NCBI RefSeq assembly: GCF_009767585.1
Contig: NZ_WSNW01000001.1
Coordinates: 2,386,090 to 2,450,089 of the forward strand
Origin: Coprobacillus cateniformis
GTDB taxonomy: Bacteria > Bacillota_I > Bacilli_A > Erysipelotrichales > Coprobacillaceae
DNA: 64,000 bases
Direction of reading: 5' to 3'
Position 1 is the stretch's first letter, and each line of letters starts with the position of its first letter. The notes beneath the pieces were generated by a model. It searched no databases. It saw only the letters and a program-made list of their open reading frames with translations, and was not told the DNA's origin. The translations under genes were made by a program, and so were the position numbers. This document shows positions 31,843 through 40,875 of the stretch, in pieces.

Positions 31843-33762
31843 ATGAATTTAGCATATAAGATTTTAAGTTCACATTTAAAAGAGGGGAAACTTGTTCCGG
31901 GAGAACAAATTTGTATACAGATTGATCAAACACTTACACAGGATTCAACTGGAACGATGGCATACTTACAGTTAGAAGCTATGGAAGTGGGACATGTAGC
32001 GGTGGATAAAGCAGTGGCGTATATTGATCACAATATGTTACAGACTGGATTTGAAAATATGGATGATCATGAGTTTATTCGTAGTGTGGCTAAAAAACAT
32101 GGAATTACATTTTCTAAGCCAGGAAATGGTGTATGTCACCAACTTCAATTAGAAAACTTTTCTAAACCTGGAGAAACATTAGTGGGAAGTGATTCACATA
32201 CACCAACTTGTGGAGCAATGGGAATGATTGCGATTGGAGCAGGGGGATTAGATGTTGCTGTAGCAATGGCAACAGGAAAATATTACTTACAATGTCCATC
32301 AGTGATTCAAGTCAATTTAACTGGTCAAAAAGCACCATGGGTTAGTGCGAAAGATATTATTTTAAAAGTTTTACAAGAATTAAGCGTTAAAGGTGGCGTT
32401 AATAAAATTGTTGAATATACAGGTGAAGGAATTGCAACACTGTCTTTAACTGATCGTGCAACAATTTGTAATATGGGAGCAGAACTTGGTGCAACAACTT
32501 CAGTTTTTCCAACTGATAAAAGAACTCTTGAATATTTAAAACAACAGGGTAGAGAGAATGATTATGTTGAAATGAAAGCTGATGCTGATGCAACTTATGA
32601 TCAGGTATTAGAAATTGATATGTCTACATTAGAGCCTATGGTTGCAAAGCCACATAGTCCAGATGCTGTTGTTCCAGCTAGAGAATTAGAAGGAATGGCT
32701 ATCAATCAAGTTGTTATTGGATCATGTACGAATTCATCATTTGCTGATATGATGAGAGCTGCTAAAATCTTAAAAGGGCGAAAAGTTGCAGAGCATGTTT
32801 CACTTGTTATTGCACCTGGTTCTTCAAGTATTCTAGCAATGCTATCAGAGAATGGAGCTTTGGCTGATATGATTCAGGCTGGCGCAAGAATTCTTGAATG
32901 TGGATGTGGACCTTGCATTGGTATGGGGCAGGCACCATTATCAAAGGGTGTCTCATTAAGAACGATTAATCGTAATTTTAAAGGACGTTCTGGAACAAAT
33001 GATGCAGGTGTTTATTTGGTTTCACCAGAAGTTGCTGCACTTTCAGCTGTGAAAGGATGTTTTTCATCAATGTTTGAAGATGATATGTATTTAGAGGAAG
33101 TTCCAAGTACACCATTTATTAAGAATGCAAACTTCTTTATTAATGATTACGATCCTTATACAGAGGTTTATATGGGACCAAATATAAAACCTGTTCCAAG
33201 AGGAGAAAAATTAGCAAAAAATATTCAAGGAAAGATGGTGCTTAAAGTTGGAGATAATATTTCAACAGATCATATTGTTCCTTCAGATTCTAAATTATTA
33301 CCTTATCGTTCAAATGTTCCTCATTTGGCTAAATTCTCTTTCTGTAAAGTTGATGATCAATTCTATCATCGTGCAATTGAAAATGGTGGAGGATTTATTG
33401 TTGGAGGAGACAATTATGGTCAAGGTTCTTCAAGAGAACATGCAGCATTAGTTCCTAATTACTTGAAAATCAAAGCTATTTTTGCCTTATCATTTGCGAG
33501 AATTCATAGATCAAACTTAATTAATAATGGAATCTTACCATTGATAATTGATCAAGTAGGATATGATTTCTTCAATGATCAAGATGAATATGTTTTATTA
33601 GATGTCAAAGATGCAGTAGAAAATGGGACAGATGTGACTGTTCAAAATATAAATACAAAAGAAACTATTGTTGCCAAGTTATCATTGGCACCTAGAGAAA
33701 AAGTAATGATTTTACAAGGTGGATTATTAAATGCAATTAAAGAGTTAGGGGGAGATTTTTAA
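31843..33762 (+). CDS. acn: Aconitate hydratase
   Basis: A 639-residue aconitase of the short, single-chain type found in anaerobes. Its iron-sulfur ligands are in IGSCTNSS and ECGCGPCIGMG. Substrate-binding segments are SDSHTPTCGAMG, FKGRSGT and GDNYGQGSSREHAA, and the swivel domain lies at about 465-639. It converts citrate to isocitrate. The RBS is AAAGGTGGGG. Its stop overlaps the start of isocitrate dehydrogenase (TAATG), so both are made together. No citrate synthase lies in the window. Confidence 0.94.
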   Translation: MNLAYKILSSHLKEGKLVPGEQICIQIDQTLTQDSTGTMAYLQLEAMEVGHVAVDKAVAYIDHNMLQTGFENMDDHEFIRSVAKKHGITFSKPGNGVCHQLQLENFSKPGETLVGSDSHTPTCGAMGMIAIGAGGLDVAVAMATGKYYLQCPSVIQVNLTGQKAPWVSAKDIILKVLQELSVKGGVNKIVEYTGEGIATLSLTDRATICNMGAELGATTSVFPTDKRTLEYLKQQGRENDYVEMKADADATYDQVLEIDMSTLEPMVAKPHSPDAVVPARELEGMAINQVVIGSCTNSSFADMMRAAKILKGRKVAEHVSLVIAPGSSSILAMLSENGALADMIQAGARILECGCGPCIGMGQAPLSKGVSLRTINRNFKGRSGTNDAGVYLVSPEVAALSAVKGCFSSMFEDDMYLEEVPSTPFIKNANFFINDYDPYTEVYMGPNIKPVPRGEKLAKNIQGKMVLKVGDNISTDHIVPSDSKLLPYRSNVPHLAKFSFCKVDDQFYHRAIENGGGFIVGGDNYGQGSSREHAALVPNYLKIKAIFALSFARIHRSNLINNGILPLIIDQVGYDFFNDQDEYVLLDVKDAVENGTDVTVQNINTKETIVAKLSLAPREKVMILQGGLLNAIKELGGDF

Positions 33763-34754
33763 TGAAAGCAGTTTTAATACCTGGAGATGGCATTGGACCA
33801 GAAATTGCAAAGAGTGTCGAAAATATTACCGAGGCAATGAAATTAGATATTGAATGGATCACATATCAGGCTGGGGCTGAATATGCCACAACGACAAAAG
33901 AAGTTTTTGAACCAGGATTGGTTGATGCGATAAAAGAATATAAATGGGCATTAAAAGGTCCAACTGCAACACCAATTGGTACTGGATTTAGAAGTGTTAA
34001 TGTTGCTTTAAGACAACAGTTTGCAACCTATGCAAATGTAAGACCAATTCGTTCATTTAAGGGAATTGATTCTAAATATGAAAATATTGATTTGGTTATG
34101 ATAAGAGAAAATACTGAAGATTTATATAAAGGTATTGAATATATGATTAATGATAATATGGCGAATGGTATTAAATTAATTACACGTGAAGCGAGTGAAA
34201 AGATTTGCCGATATGCTTTTGAGTATGCTAAAATGAATAATAGACACAAAGTGACAGCTATTCATAAAGCAAATATTATGAAATATACAGATGGACTTTT
34301 TTTGGAAGCATTTAGAGATGTTGCAAGAGATTATCCAAATATCGAAGCACAAGAAGTTATTGTTGATAATATGTGTATGCAGCTTGTTCTAAGACCTGAG
34401 ACATTTGATGTTTTGGTTGCACCTAATCTATATGGTGATATCGTTTCAGATTTATGTGCAGGATTAATTGGGGGATTAGGGTTTGCTCCTAGTGGTAATA
34501 TAGGAGACGAATATCGTATTTATGAAGCTGTTCATGGAAGTGCTCCAGATATTGCTGGTCAAAACATTGCAAATCCAAGTGCTTTATTGTTAGCTTTTGC
34601 ATTGATGTTAGAAGCAATGGGGAAATTAGAAGAAGCGAATCAGTTAAGAGATGCTTTAGCAGCAGTTGTTGAGGAAGGAAAAATCGTAACTCCTGATATT
34701 GGAGGAACTGCAACAACGACTGAATTTACTCAAGCTATTATTGAAAAATTATAG
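33762..34754 (+). CDS. icd: Isocitrate dehydrogenase (probably NAD-dependent)
   Basis: A 330-residue member of the isocitrate/isopropylmalate dehydrogenase family with GDGIGPEI, the substrate loop RENTEDLYKGIEY (EDLYKGIE distinguishes ICDH from LeuB) and VHGSAPDIAGQNIANP. The short chain and lack of NADP-binding residues after VHGSAPDIAG suggest NAD use, which is inference. It makes 2-oxoglutarate. Coupled to aconitase and followed by a GntR regulator, it gives the citrate-to-2-oxoglutarate arm used for glutamate synthesis. Confidence 0.92.
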   Translation: MKAVLIPGDGIGPEIAKSVENITEAMKLDIEWITYQAGAEYATTTKEVFEPGLVDAIKEYKWALKGPTATPIGTGFRSVNVALRQQFATYANVRPIRSFKGIDSKYENIDLVMIRENTEDLYKGIEYMINDNMANGIKLITREASEKICRYAFEYAKMNNRHKVTAIHKANIMKYTDGLFLEAFRDVARDYPNIEAQEVIVDNMCMQLVLRPETFDVLVAPNLYGDIVSDLCAGLIGGLGFAPSGNIGDEYRIYEAVHGSAPDIAGQNIANPSALLLAFALMLEAMGKLEEANQLRDALAAVVEEGKIVTPDIGGTATTTEFTQAIIEKL

Positions 34755-34766
34755 GAGGAAAATTAT

Positions 34767-35444
34767 ATGCCGTCACACAGTTTGTTTGATCAGGTATCGC
34801 ACGGCTCTTTAGGAAATAAGATATTTGATATATTGAGGGATCGTATTTTAAATGAAGAATATGAGAATGGACAAAAACTCAATGAATTATCTTTAGCGAA
34901 TGAATTAAAAATCAGTAGAACGCCAATTAGAGAAGCATTAAAACAATTAGAATTAGAGGGTTTGGTGGAAAGTATTCCTAATAAAGGTGTTTATGTCAAA
35001 GGGTTTTCACCAAGGGATATAGATGATATGTTTGAAATTCGTTTGGCTTTAGAAGGGCTTGCTATTCAATTAGCAATTGATCGTATGGATGAAATTCATT
35101 TGGTTAAGATTAAGGATGTTTTTGAATTGATGGAGTTCTATACTGGAAAAAAAGAACAAGAGAAAATTAATGATTTAAATATTCTTTATCATGAGACAAT
35201 CTATCAGGCAACTCAGTCACAATATTTTGAACAATTATTAAAAGATGTTCATTATTATGTTTCTGTGACAAGTCGTCATTCTATTACACAACCTGAAAGA
35301 TTAGAAACAGCATTAAAGGAACATAAAGCTATTTTAGATGCTATTATTGCTAATGATAAAGAACTTGCTAAAGAAACAATTCAAAAACATATTAGAAAAA
35401 CTCAAGTTTTGGTTAGAAAATACTATACAAATAAAGGTAAATAA
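34767..35444 (+). CDS. GntR-family regulator (FCD/FadR subfamily)
   Basis: A 225-residue regulator with an N-terminal winged helix (about 15-80: NELSLANELKISRTPIREALKQLELEGLVE) and an all-helical FCD domain (about 85-220). FCD domains bind organic acids. It lies 12 bases after icd with a GGAGG site and is probably cotranscribed. A palindrome of the right type overlaps the operon promoter. It likely represses acn-icd-gntR in response to citrate or a related acid; the ligand is inference. Confidence 0.9.
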   Translation: MPSHSLFDQVSHGSLGNKIFDILRDRILNEEYENGQKLNELSLANELKISRTPIREALKQLELEGLVESIPNKGVYVKGFSPRDIDDMFEIRLALEGLAIQLAIDRMDEIHLVKIKDVFELMEFYTGKKEQEKINDLNILYHETIYQATQSQYFEQLLKDVHYYVSVTSRHSITQPERLETALKEHKAILDAIIANDKELAKETIQKHIRKTQVLVRKYYTNKGK

Positions 35445-35445
35445 A

Positions 35446-35483
35446 AAAGGCTCTATTTGGTCAAATGATCAGATAGAGTCTTT
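35446..35483 (+). terminator. Intrinsic terminator of acn operon
   Basis: AAAGGCTCTATTTG pairs with CAGATAGAGTCTTT using two G-T pairs; a T-rich tail follows. Confidence 0.7.
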
Positions 35484-35835
35484 GCTTTGCATTCATAATG
35501 AATATATAGAAAGATATCTATCATTAATTAATAATCCTGGTATGGTGTATAACTGCTAAAGGAAATGTTCTAACATATAGCATAATAAATATAAACTTTT
35601 GACTTATCCTATTCCTCTTTATTTTTTGATAAATTACTCATTCAACTTTTTTTCAAAGAGAAATTCATCAATTTTTCAGTATAGAAAATATTGTTGAATA
35701 TAAATATGATAATAATGTATTAACAATATAATCTAAATAATTAAACATTATATCCTTTACTTTAAAACATTATTATGATAATATGGAGTTAAGAAAGGAT
35801 CTGAATAACAAATTCAGAGGAGAGGATGAAGAAAT
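35484..35835 (+). other. AT-rich leader region before EIIC
   Basis: No gene is seen. CTGAAT / ATTCAG (35801-35806, 35812-35817) form a small hairpin directly before the GGAGAGG ribosome binding site and could affect translation. Several TATAAT-like words are present but none with a convincing -35 box. Confidence 0.35.
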
Positions 35836-37083
35836 ATGAAGAAATTTATGTCATTTATGGAAGATAAAGTTGCTCCAATATTTGCTAAATTAGCGACAAA
35901 TCCCTATTTAACAGGTATTAAAGATGGTATGATTGCAACTGTCCCTTTCACTATTTTTGGTAGTTTGTTTATTATTATTGCACAGTTTCCAAATGATACA
36001 TGGGCGAAAATTGTCGAACCATATAAGGCTATGTTGAATGTTCCAAATCAAATGACGATTGGTATCATTGCTTTGTTTGTTGCTTTTTCAGTTGGATATA
36101 ACTTGTCAAAATCTTTTAAACAAGACCCATTAATGGGAGGTATCATTTCATTTATTGGATTTATGATTTTACAGGTTGATGAAGAATTTGCTATGGCAAC
36201 TACATATTTTGGTTCTAAGGGGATATTTACAGCGCTTTTGGTTGCTATATTCTGTGTTAAAATCTTACAATTGTTTGTTGAACATAACTGGGTTATTCGT
36301 TTTCCAGAAGGTGTTCCACCTGCAGTATCTAAATCTTTTTCAGCATTAATTCCAAGTATTGTAGCTTTATCAATTCTTTTCATTTTACGTTGTGTACTGG
36401 GAATTCAAATACCAGAACTTGTTACACAATTGTTCTCACCATTAGTCTTTGCTTTAAATTCATATCCTGGTATTTTGGTTTATATGGTTGTTTCACAATT
36501 ATTATGGTGTGTTGGTATACATGGTCAATCTGTTTTAAATGCGGTAGGTACACCAATTTTTACAACATTCATTACTGCAAATACTGAAGCATTCTTGGCT
36601 GGACAGCCAATTCCTTATATTACTGCATTAGGTTTCATTCCTTGGTTTGTGAGTTTAGGTGGAGCTGGTGCAACATTGGCTTTAGTTATCATCATGTGCC
36701 GTTCAAAAGAAAAATCTTTGCGTACTTTAGGACGTTTATCATTACCAGCAGGTATTTTTGAAATTAATGAGCCTGTGACATTTGGATTACCAATCGTTAT
36801 GAACCCTGTTATGATGATTCCATTTGTATTAATTGATGCCATTTTAGTTACTGGAACTTATTTCTTGATGTTCTTTAATATTATTGGTCGACCTGTTGTG
36901 CAGATTCCTTGGATTATGCCTCCAGTTATAGGTTCTTATCTTGCAACAGGAGGAAATATTCCTGCTGCCGTTTGGGCACTCTGTGGAATCGTCATTGCTG
37001 GTATTGTTTACTATCCATTTGTAAAGATTGTAGAACGTGAACGTTTAGCTGCTCAAGAAAATGGAACAGAAGCAACTGAATAA
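35836..37083 (+). CDS. PTS EIIC, lactose/cellobiose family
   Basis: A 415-residue permease with about ten membrane segments and the family core WCVGIHGQS and FEINEPVTFGLPIVMNP. It is similar in build to the EIIC at 20724 but shorter, with a distinct N-terminus. It lacks adjacent EIIA and EIIB. It is followed by gamma-glutamyltransferase after 72 bases with no clear terminator, so the two may be cotranscribed. Substrate unknown; beta-glucoside-type by family. Confidence 0.9.
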   Translation: MKKFMSFMEDKVAPIFAKLATNPYLTGIKDGMIATVPFTIFGSLFIIIAQFPNDTWAKIVEPYKAMLNVPNQMTIGIIALFVAFSVGYNLSKSFKQDPLMGGIISFIGFMILQVDEEFAMATTYFGSKGIFTALLVAIFCVKILQLFVEHNWVIRFPEGVPPAVSKSFSALIPSIVALSILFILRCVLGIQIPELVTQLFSPLVFALNSYPGILVYMVVSQLLWCVGIHGQSVLNAVGTPIFTTFITANTEAFLAGQPIPYITALGFIPWFVSLGGAGATLALVIIMCRSKEKSLRTLGRLSLPAGIFEINEPVTFGLPIVMNPVMMIPFVLIDAILVTGTYFLMFFNIIGRPVVQIPWIMPPVIGSYLATGGNIPAAVWALCGIVIAGIVYYPFVKIVERERLAAQENGTEATE

Positions 37084-37154
37084 TATAAAAGACTTGAGAT
37101 GGTTGGGGCAAACTCTCAACTTTCTCTTTTTATAGAAAGATTGGAGGATAAAAA

Positions 37155-38765
37155 ATGAAACATAGAGGCATAGTTATGAGTAAAAAAGGGATGGTTTCAT
37201 CAGCCCATACACTTATTTCAGCATCTGGTTTAAAAGTTTTAAACAGAGGTGGAAATGCCATGGATGCTTGTATTGCAATGGCTTTAACAAGTGGTGTCGT
37301 TTTACCAGATATGTGTGGGTTAGGTGGCGATGCATTCTTGCTTTATTATGATGCAAAGACTCAAAAAATAACTGCAATGAATGGTTCGGGTGGAGCTCCA
37401 GCAAAGGCAACGATTGAATATTATCAGTCATTGGGACTTAAATCTGTTCCTAAAGATGGTATGCTCTCAGTGACCGTACCAGGAGCTGTTGATGTTTATT
37501 TTGAGGCATTAAAACAATTTGGAACATTAAGTTTTGCTGATCTATGTGAAGATGCTATTGAATTATCAGAAACTGGTGTACCTGTATCAGAAAAGGTTGC
37601 CAGACACATGCATACAGATTATCAAAAAATGTGCAGGTTTAAAAACTTAAAAAATTTATATCTCAAAGATGGAAAACCATATCCTTATGGTGAACTTGTT
37701 TATAATAAGGATTATGCAAAGAGTTTACGTTATTTAAAAGAACATGGGCGAGATGGTTTCTATAAAGGTAAACTGGCTGATAAGATTGTAGAATATTCAC
37801 ATGAGCATGGAGGGATTTTTGAAAAGTCTGATTTTGAAAATTATCATTGTCAAATATTAGAACCTATCTCTGTTGATTATCGAGGTTATCGTATTTTTCA
37901 AACACCACCAGTTTCACAAGGTATTATTCATCTAGAAGAATTGTCTATTCTTAATCAATTTAATATGTCACAGTATGAGCCAGATAGTGCTGAAGCTATT
38001 CATTTGATGGTGGAGGCAAAGAAAATTGCATTTAGAGATCGTATGAAGTATTTTGGAGATCCTGAATTTGTTGAAAATCCAACTGAAATTCTATTGAGTG
38101 AAGAGTATGCTTCGCAAGTTGCAGGTTGTATCCATATGGATTCTTGCGCCAATGAAGATGATGTCTTTGAACATGAAAATGGACATACAACAAGCATGAT
38201 AGTTGTTGATCAAGAAGGCAATGCTGTATCTTTTATTCATAGTATTTCAGCAACATGGGGTTCAGGAGAGATTGTTGATGGAACAGGTATTTTATTAAAC
38301 AATCGAGCTGGGACTGGGTTTAATTTACAAGCTGGTCATCCAAATGCTATTGCCCCTTATAAAAAAACCATGCATACACTCAATACATATTTAATTACAG
38401 ATTCCAATGGTCGTTTAAAATATGTTGGAAATACACCTGGTGGAGATAATCAACCACAGTGGAATATGCAAGTTGTTTGTAATCTATTAGATTTTGGATT
38501 AGATGTTCAAAGCTCTGTTGAACATGGAAAATGGGCTGATATGCATACGTTTGATGAAGAAGGGAAATCTCATCATGTGTTAAAGATTGAATCACAGGTT
38601 GGTGAAGAAGTTCTAGAAAAATTAAGACAGATGGGACATACTTTGAAAGTGATTGAACCATTTACTTGTTCAGGGGCTTGTCAAATTATTGAAATTCAGG
38701 AAGATGGTTTGAGATTAGGAGGTAGTGATCCACGAGCAGATGGTGCTGCAATGCCTGAAATATAG
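37155..38765 (+). CDS. ggt: Gamma-glutamyltransferase family protein
   Basis: A 536-residue Ntn-hydrolase. The likely nucleophile is Thr345 in NGHTTSM, where autocleavage would split the chain into about 344 and 192 residues. Other family segments are the N-terminal GGNAMDACIAMAL, PDMCGLGGDAF and the late TPGGDNQPQWNMQ. No signal peptide is present, so it is predicted cytosolic, like B. subtilis YwrD and unlike secreted Ggt. It transfers or hydrolyses gamma-glutamyl groups from glutathione-like compounds. It is followed after 22 bases by two CHR-transporter genes, suggesting a shared function. Confidence 0.88.
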   Translation: MKHRGIVMSKKGMVSSAHTLISASGLKVLNRGGNAMDACIAMALTSGVVLPDMCGLGGDAFLLYYDAKTQKITAMNGSGGAPAKATIEYYQSLGLKSVPKDGMLSVTVPGAVDVYFEALKQFGTLSFADLCEDAIELSETGVPVSEKVARHMHTDYQKMCRFKNLKNLYLKDGKPYPYGELVYNKDYAKSLRYLKEHGRDGFYKGKLADKIVEYSHEHGGIFEKSDFENYHCQILEPISVDYRGYRIFQTPPVSQGIIHLEELSILNQFNMSQYEPDSAEAIHLMVEAKKIAFRDRMKYFGDPEFVENPTEILLSEEYASQVAGCIHMDSCANEDDVFEHENGHTTSMIVVDQEGNAVSFIHSISATWGSGEIVDGTGILLNNRAGTGFNLQAGHPNAIAPYKKTMHTLNTYLITDSNGRLKYVGNTPGGDNQPQWNMQVVCNLLDFGLDVQSSVEHGKWADMHTFDEEGKSHHVLKIESQVGEEVLEKLRQMGHTLKVIEPFTCSGACQIIEIQEDGLRLGGSDPRADGAAMPEI

Positions 38766-38787
38766 AAAATGGAGGGGAAACAGATAT

Positions 38788-39333
38788 ATGAAGGATTTAT
38801 TTGAACTTTATATAACCTTTGCCAAGATTGGCAGTATAACTTTTGGAGGTGGGTATGCTATGTTGCCTATTCTTCAAAGAGAAATTGTAGAAAATAAAAA
38901 ATGGGAAAGCGATGAAGATCTTCTAGATTATTTTGCAGTTGGTCAATGTACACCTGGAATTATTGCTTTGAATGTTTCAACATTCATTGGCAATAAACGA
39001 AAAGGAACAATTGGTGGGATTGTTGCAAGTCTAGGCTTTATAACAATTCCTATTGCCTTATTGCTGGTTATTAGCATATTTTTAAATAACTTTGCAGATT
39101 ATGCCATTGTCAAAAATGCTTTTGCTGGTGTAAGAGTATGTGTTTGTGTTTTAATTCTTAATGCTGTAGAACGATTATGGAAAAAATCAATGATTAATCA
39201 TAAGGCATTGCTTATATTTGTTGTGGTTTTAGGACTAACATTGTTTACTGATATTCCTTTATATGTCATTGTTCTCTCTTCATCTGTTGTCGGAGCTTTG
39301 TTAAACCGCTGGAAAGGAGCAGAAGCAAAATGA
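38788..39333 (+). CDS. chrA1: CHR-family (chromate-type) transporter, half 1
   Basis: A 181-residue short-chain CHR protein with about five or six membrane segments and the N-terminal family motif FAKIGSITFGGGYAMLP followed by DYFAVGQCTPG. Short CHR proteins come in pairs and form a functional heteromer equivalent to one long ChrA. Proven members export chromate, but in anaerobes the natural substrate is probably another anion. ATG at 38788 follows GGAGGGG. The stop overlaps half 2 by four bases. Confidence 0.9.
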   Translation: MKDLFELYITFAKIGSITFGGGYAMLPILQREIVENKKWESDEDLLDYFAVGQCTPGIIALNVSTFIGNKRKGTIGGIVASLGFITIPIALLLVISIFLNNFADYAIVKNAFAGVRVCVCVLILNAVERLWKKSMINHKALLIFVVVLGLTLFTDIPLYVIVLSSSVVGALLNRWKGAEAK

Positions 39334-39902
39334 TTTTATTACAATTGTTTTTTGAATTCTTCAAAGTAGGACTTTTTTCCATTGGTGGGGGATTAGCCAC
39401 TTTACCATTTCTATATGATATCTCAAATACACTTGGCTGGTTTACACATGGCGATATTGCCAATATGATTGCTATTGCAGAATCAACACCAGGAGCCATT
39501 GGTATTAATATGTCTACTTATGCAGGCTATCAAGTTGATGGTATACTTGGTGGTATAGTTGCCACAATTGGATTGATTACACCATCTGTTATTATTATTT
39601 TAGTGATTGCACGATTGTTAAAAAAGTTTAAAGAAAATAAACTTGTTCAAGATGTTTTCTTTGGTTTAAGGCCAGCCTCTGTTGCTATGATAGCATCAGC
39701 TGGAATTGGAGTCATTAAAATTGCCTTAGTGAATATCCCACTGTTTGAGTCAACAGGGCATCTCTTAGATTTATTTGTTGTTCCTGGAATTATTTTAGCT
39801 ATCGTTCTCTATACGTTATCTAAGAAAACAACTTGGTCACCAATTATTCTCGTTGCTATAAGTGCAGTTGTCGGAATTGTGTTGCATTTAGGTGGTGCAT
39901 AA
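39330..39902 (+). CDS. chrA2: CHR-family (chromate-type) transporter, half 2
   Basis: The 190-residue partner of the preceding gene, with the matching FFKVGLFSIGGGLATLPF and ANMIAIAESTPGAIGINM motifs and about six membrane segments. The ATGA overlap guarantees paired expression. The motif differences between halves are those expected of antiparallel partners. A bidirectional terminator follows. Confidence 0.9.
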   Translation: MILLQLFFEFFKVGLFSIGGGLATLPFLYDISNTLGWFTHGDIANMIAIAESTPGAIGINMSTYAGYQVDGILGGIVATIGLITPSVIIILVIARLLKKFKENKLVQDVFFGLRPASVAMIASAGIGVIKIALVNIPLFESTGHLLDLFVVPGIILAIVLYTLSKKTTWSPIILVAISAVVGIVLHLGGA

Positions 39903-39907
39903 ATATA

Positions 39908-39942
39908 AAAATTCAGTATGACTAAACATCATACTGAATTTG
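39908..39942. terminator. Bidirectional terminator
   Basis: AATTCAGTATGA / TCATACTGAATT arms (39910-39921, 39929-39940) serve the CHR operon and the convergent gntR gene, whose stop lies in the stem. Confidence 0.8.
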
Positions 39943-40623
39943 ATAACTATGAATTCTTGTATTGTATCTTGCATATGAGACTTCAACAACTTTTTGATTA
40001 ATATCATGTGATATTCTTTTTCTTCCAAGGACTGGTCCTTTTTCTAGATTAAGCCCCTCTAATATACGAACTGGAGGAAACTCAACAAGAAAGTCATCAT
40101 GAAAATGAGCAATAAAATAGTGATTCTTATAAAGGAACATATACAATGAAAAATCATTATGATTCTTAATAACAGGGATTTCAATATCACCTGGTAAATA
40201 ATGTGTCAGATGGATATAAGGTTGTCCATCTAGATAGTAAAAGCGAGTAATTTCTAGACTTTTCCTCCCAAAATAAGGAAATAACTCATGTTGAGGATCT
40301 AATGAAATATATTCAAATTGTGTATTTTCCTTTGTCACTTGATATCCTTGCTGTTTTAAAAGATTAGCAAAAGAATAACCATTTGATAATTTATTGAAAA
40401 TGCTATTGCTTATAACGGTTGTGCCTTTACCACTTTGTTTTGAAACATAACCGTCTTTTTCTAAAAGGTCAATAGCTTTTCTTATTGTAATTTTACTAAC
40501 ATTAAAGATTTTTTCAAATTCAGTCTCAGTGGGTAATAAACTATTTATAGGGTAGACACCATTAATAATTGAATCTTTAATGGTTTCCATAATAGAGTAA
40601 TATAAAGGTGTTTTTTTATTCAT
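39922..40623 (-). CDS. GntR-family regulator (HutC/UTRA)
   Basis: A 233-residue regulator with a winged helix (about 1-70: PLYYSIMETIKDSI…LPTETEFEKIFNVSKITIRKAIDLL…SKQSGKGTTV) and UTRA domain (about 85-230). It is transcribed away from the adjacent aminosugar-acid operon and probably controls it, with a phosphorylated sugar acid as effector (inference). An AAAGGAGT site precedes the ATG at 40623. Confidence 0.88.
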   Translation of the reverse strand: MNKKTPLYYSIMETIKDSIINGVYPINSLLPTETEFEKIFNVSKITIRKAIDLLEKDGYVSKQSGKGTTVISNSIFNKLSNGYSFANLLKQQGYQVTKENTQFEYISLDPQHELFPYFGRKSLEITRFYYLDGQPYIHLTHYLPGDIEIPVIKNHNDFSLYMFLYKNHYFIAHFHDDFLVEFPPVRILEGLNLEKGPVLGRKRISHDINQKVVEVSYARYNTRIHSYQIQYDV

Positions 40624-40639
40624 ATATAAGACTCCTTTC

Positions 40640-40842
40640 AGTCATTATTTGAAGATCTATTGATACAGATAAATGACTCATTATTGTATTTATCATAACA
40701 TAATCAAATAAAAAAATCAAAGTGCATAATGAATAAGATTTAATGATATAATGTTTATAAATTGATAAGTATAAAAATTTCAATTTTCATGAATGAACAT
40801 TTTGTTTGATAACTGTGATTTGATTGAAGTGTATTCATGAAA
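40640..40842. promoter_or_regulatory. Divergent regulatory region of gntR and the dga-like operon
   Basis: Two inverted-repeat pairs are seen: AGTCATT (40640-40646) with AATGACT (40672-40678), close to gntR; and TTTCATGAAT (40785-40794) with ATTCATGAAA (40833-40842), close to the operon. Each half of the second pair is itself nearly palindromic. They are candidate operators for the GntR protein. No strong -35/-10 pair stands out. Confidence 0.4.
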
Positions 40843-40875
40843 GTGTTAAAATTTTTTTAGGAAAGAAGGTTGAGC

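Noticed and set aside
31733..31933. Minus-strand 66-residue frame across the acn promoter
   Set aside because: Covers a clear promoter/operator and the start of aconitase on the other strand; no start signal.
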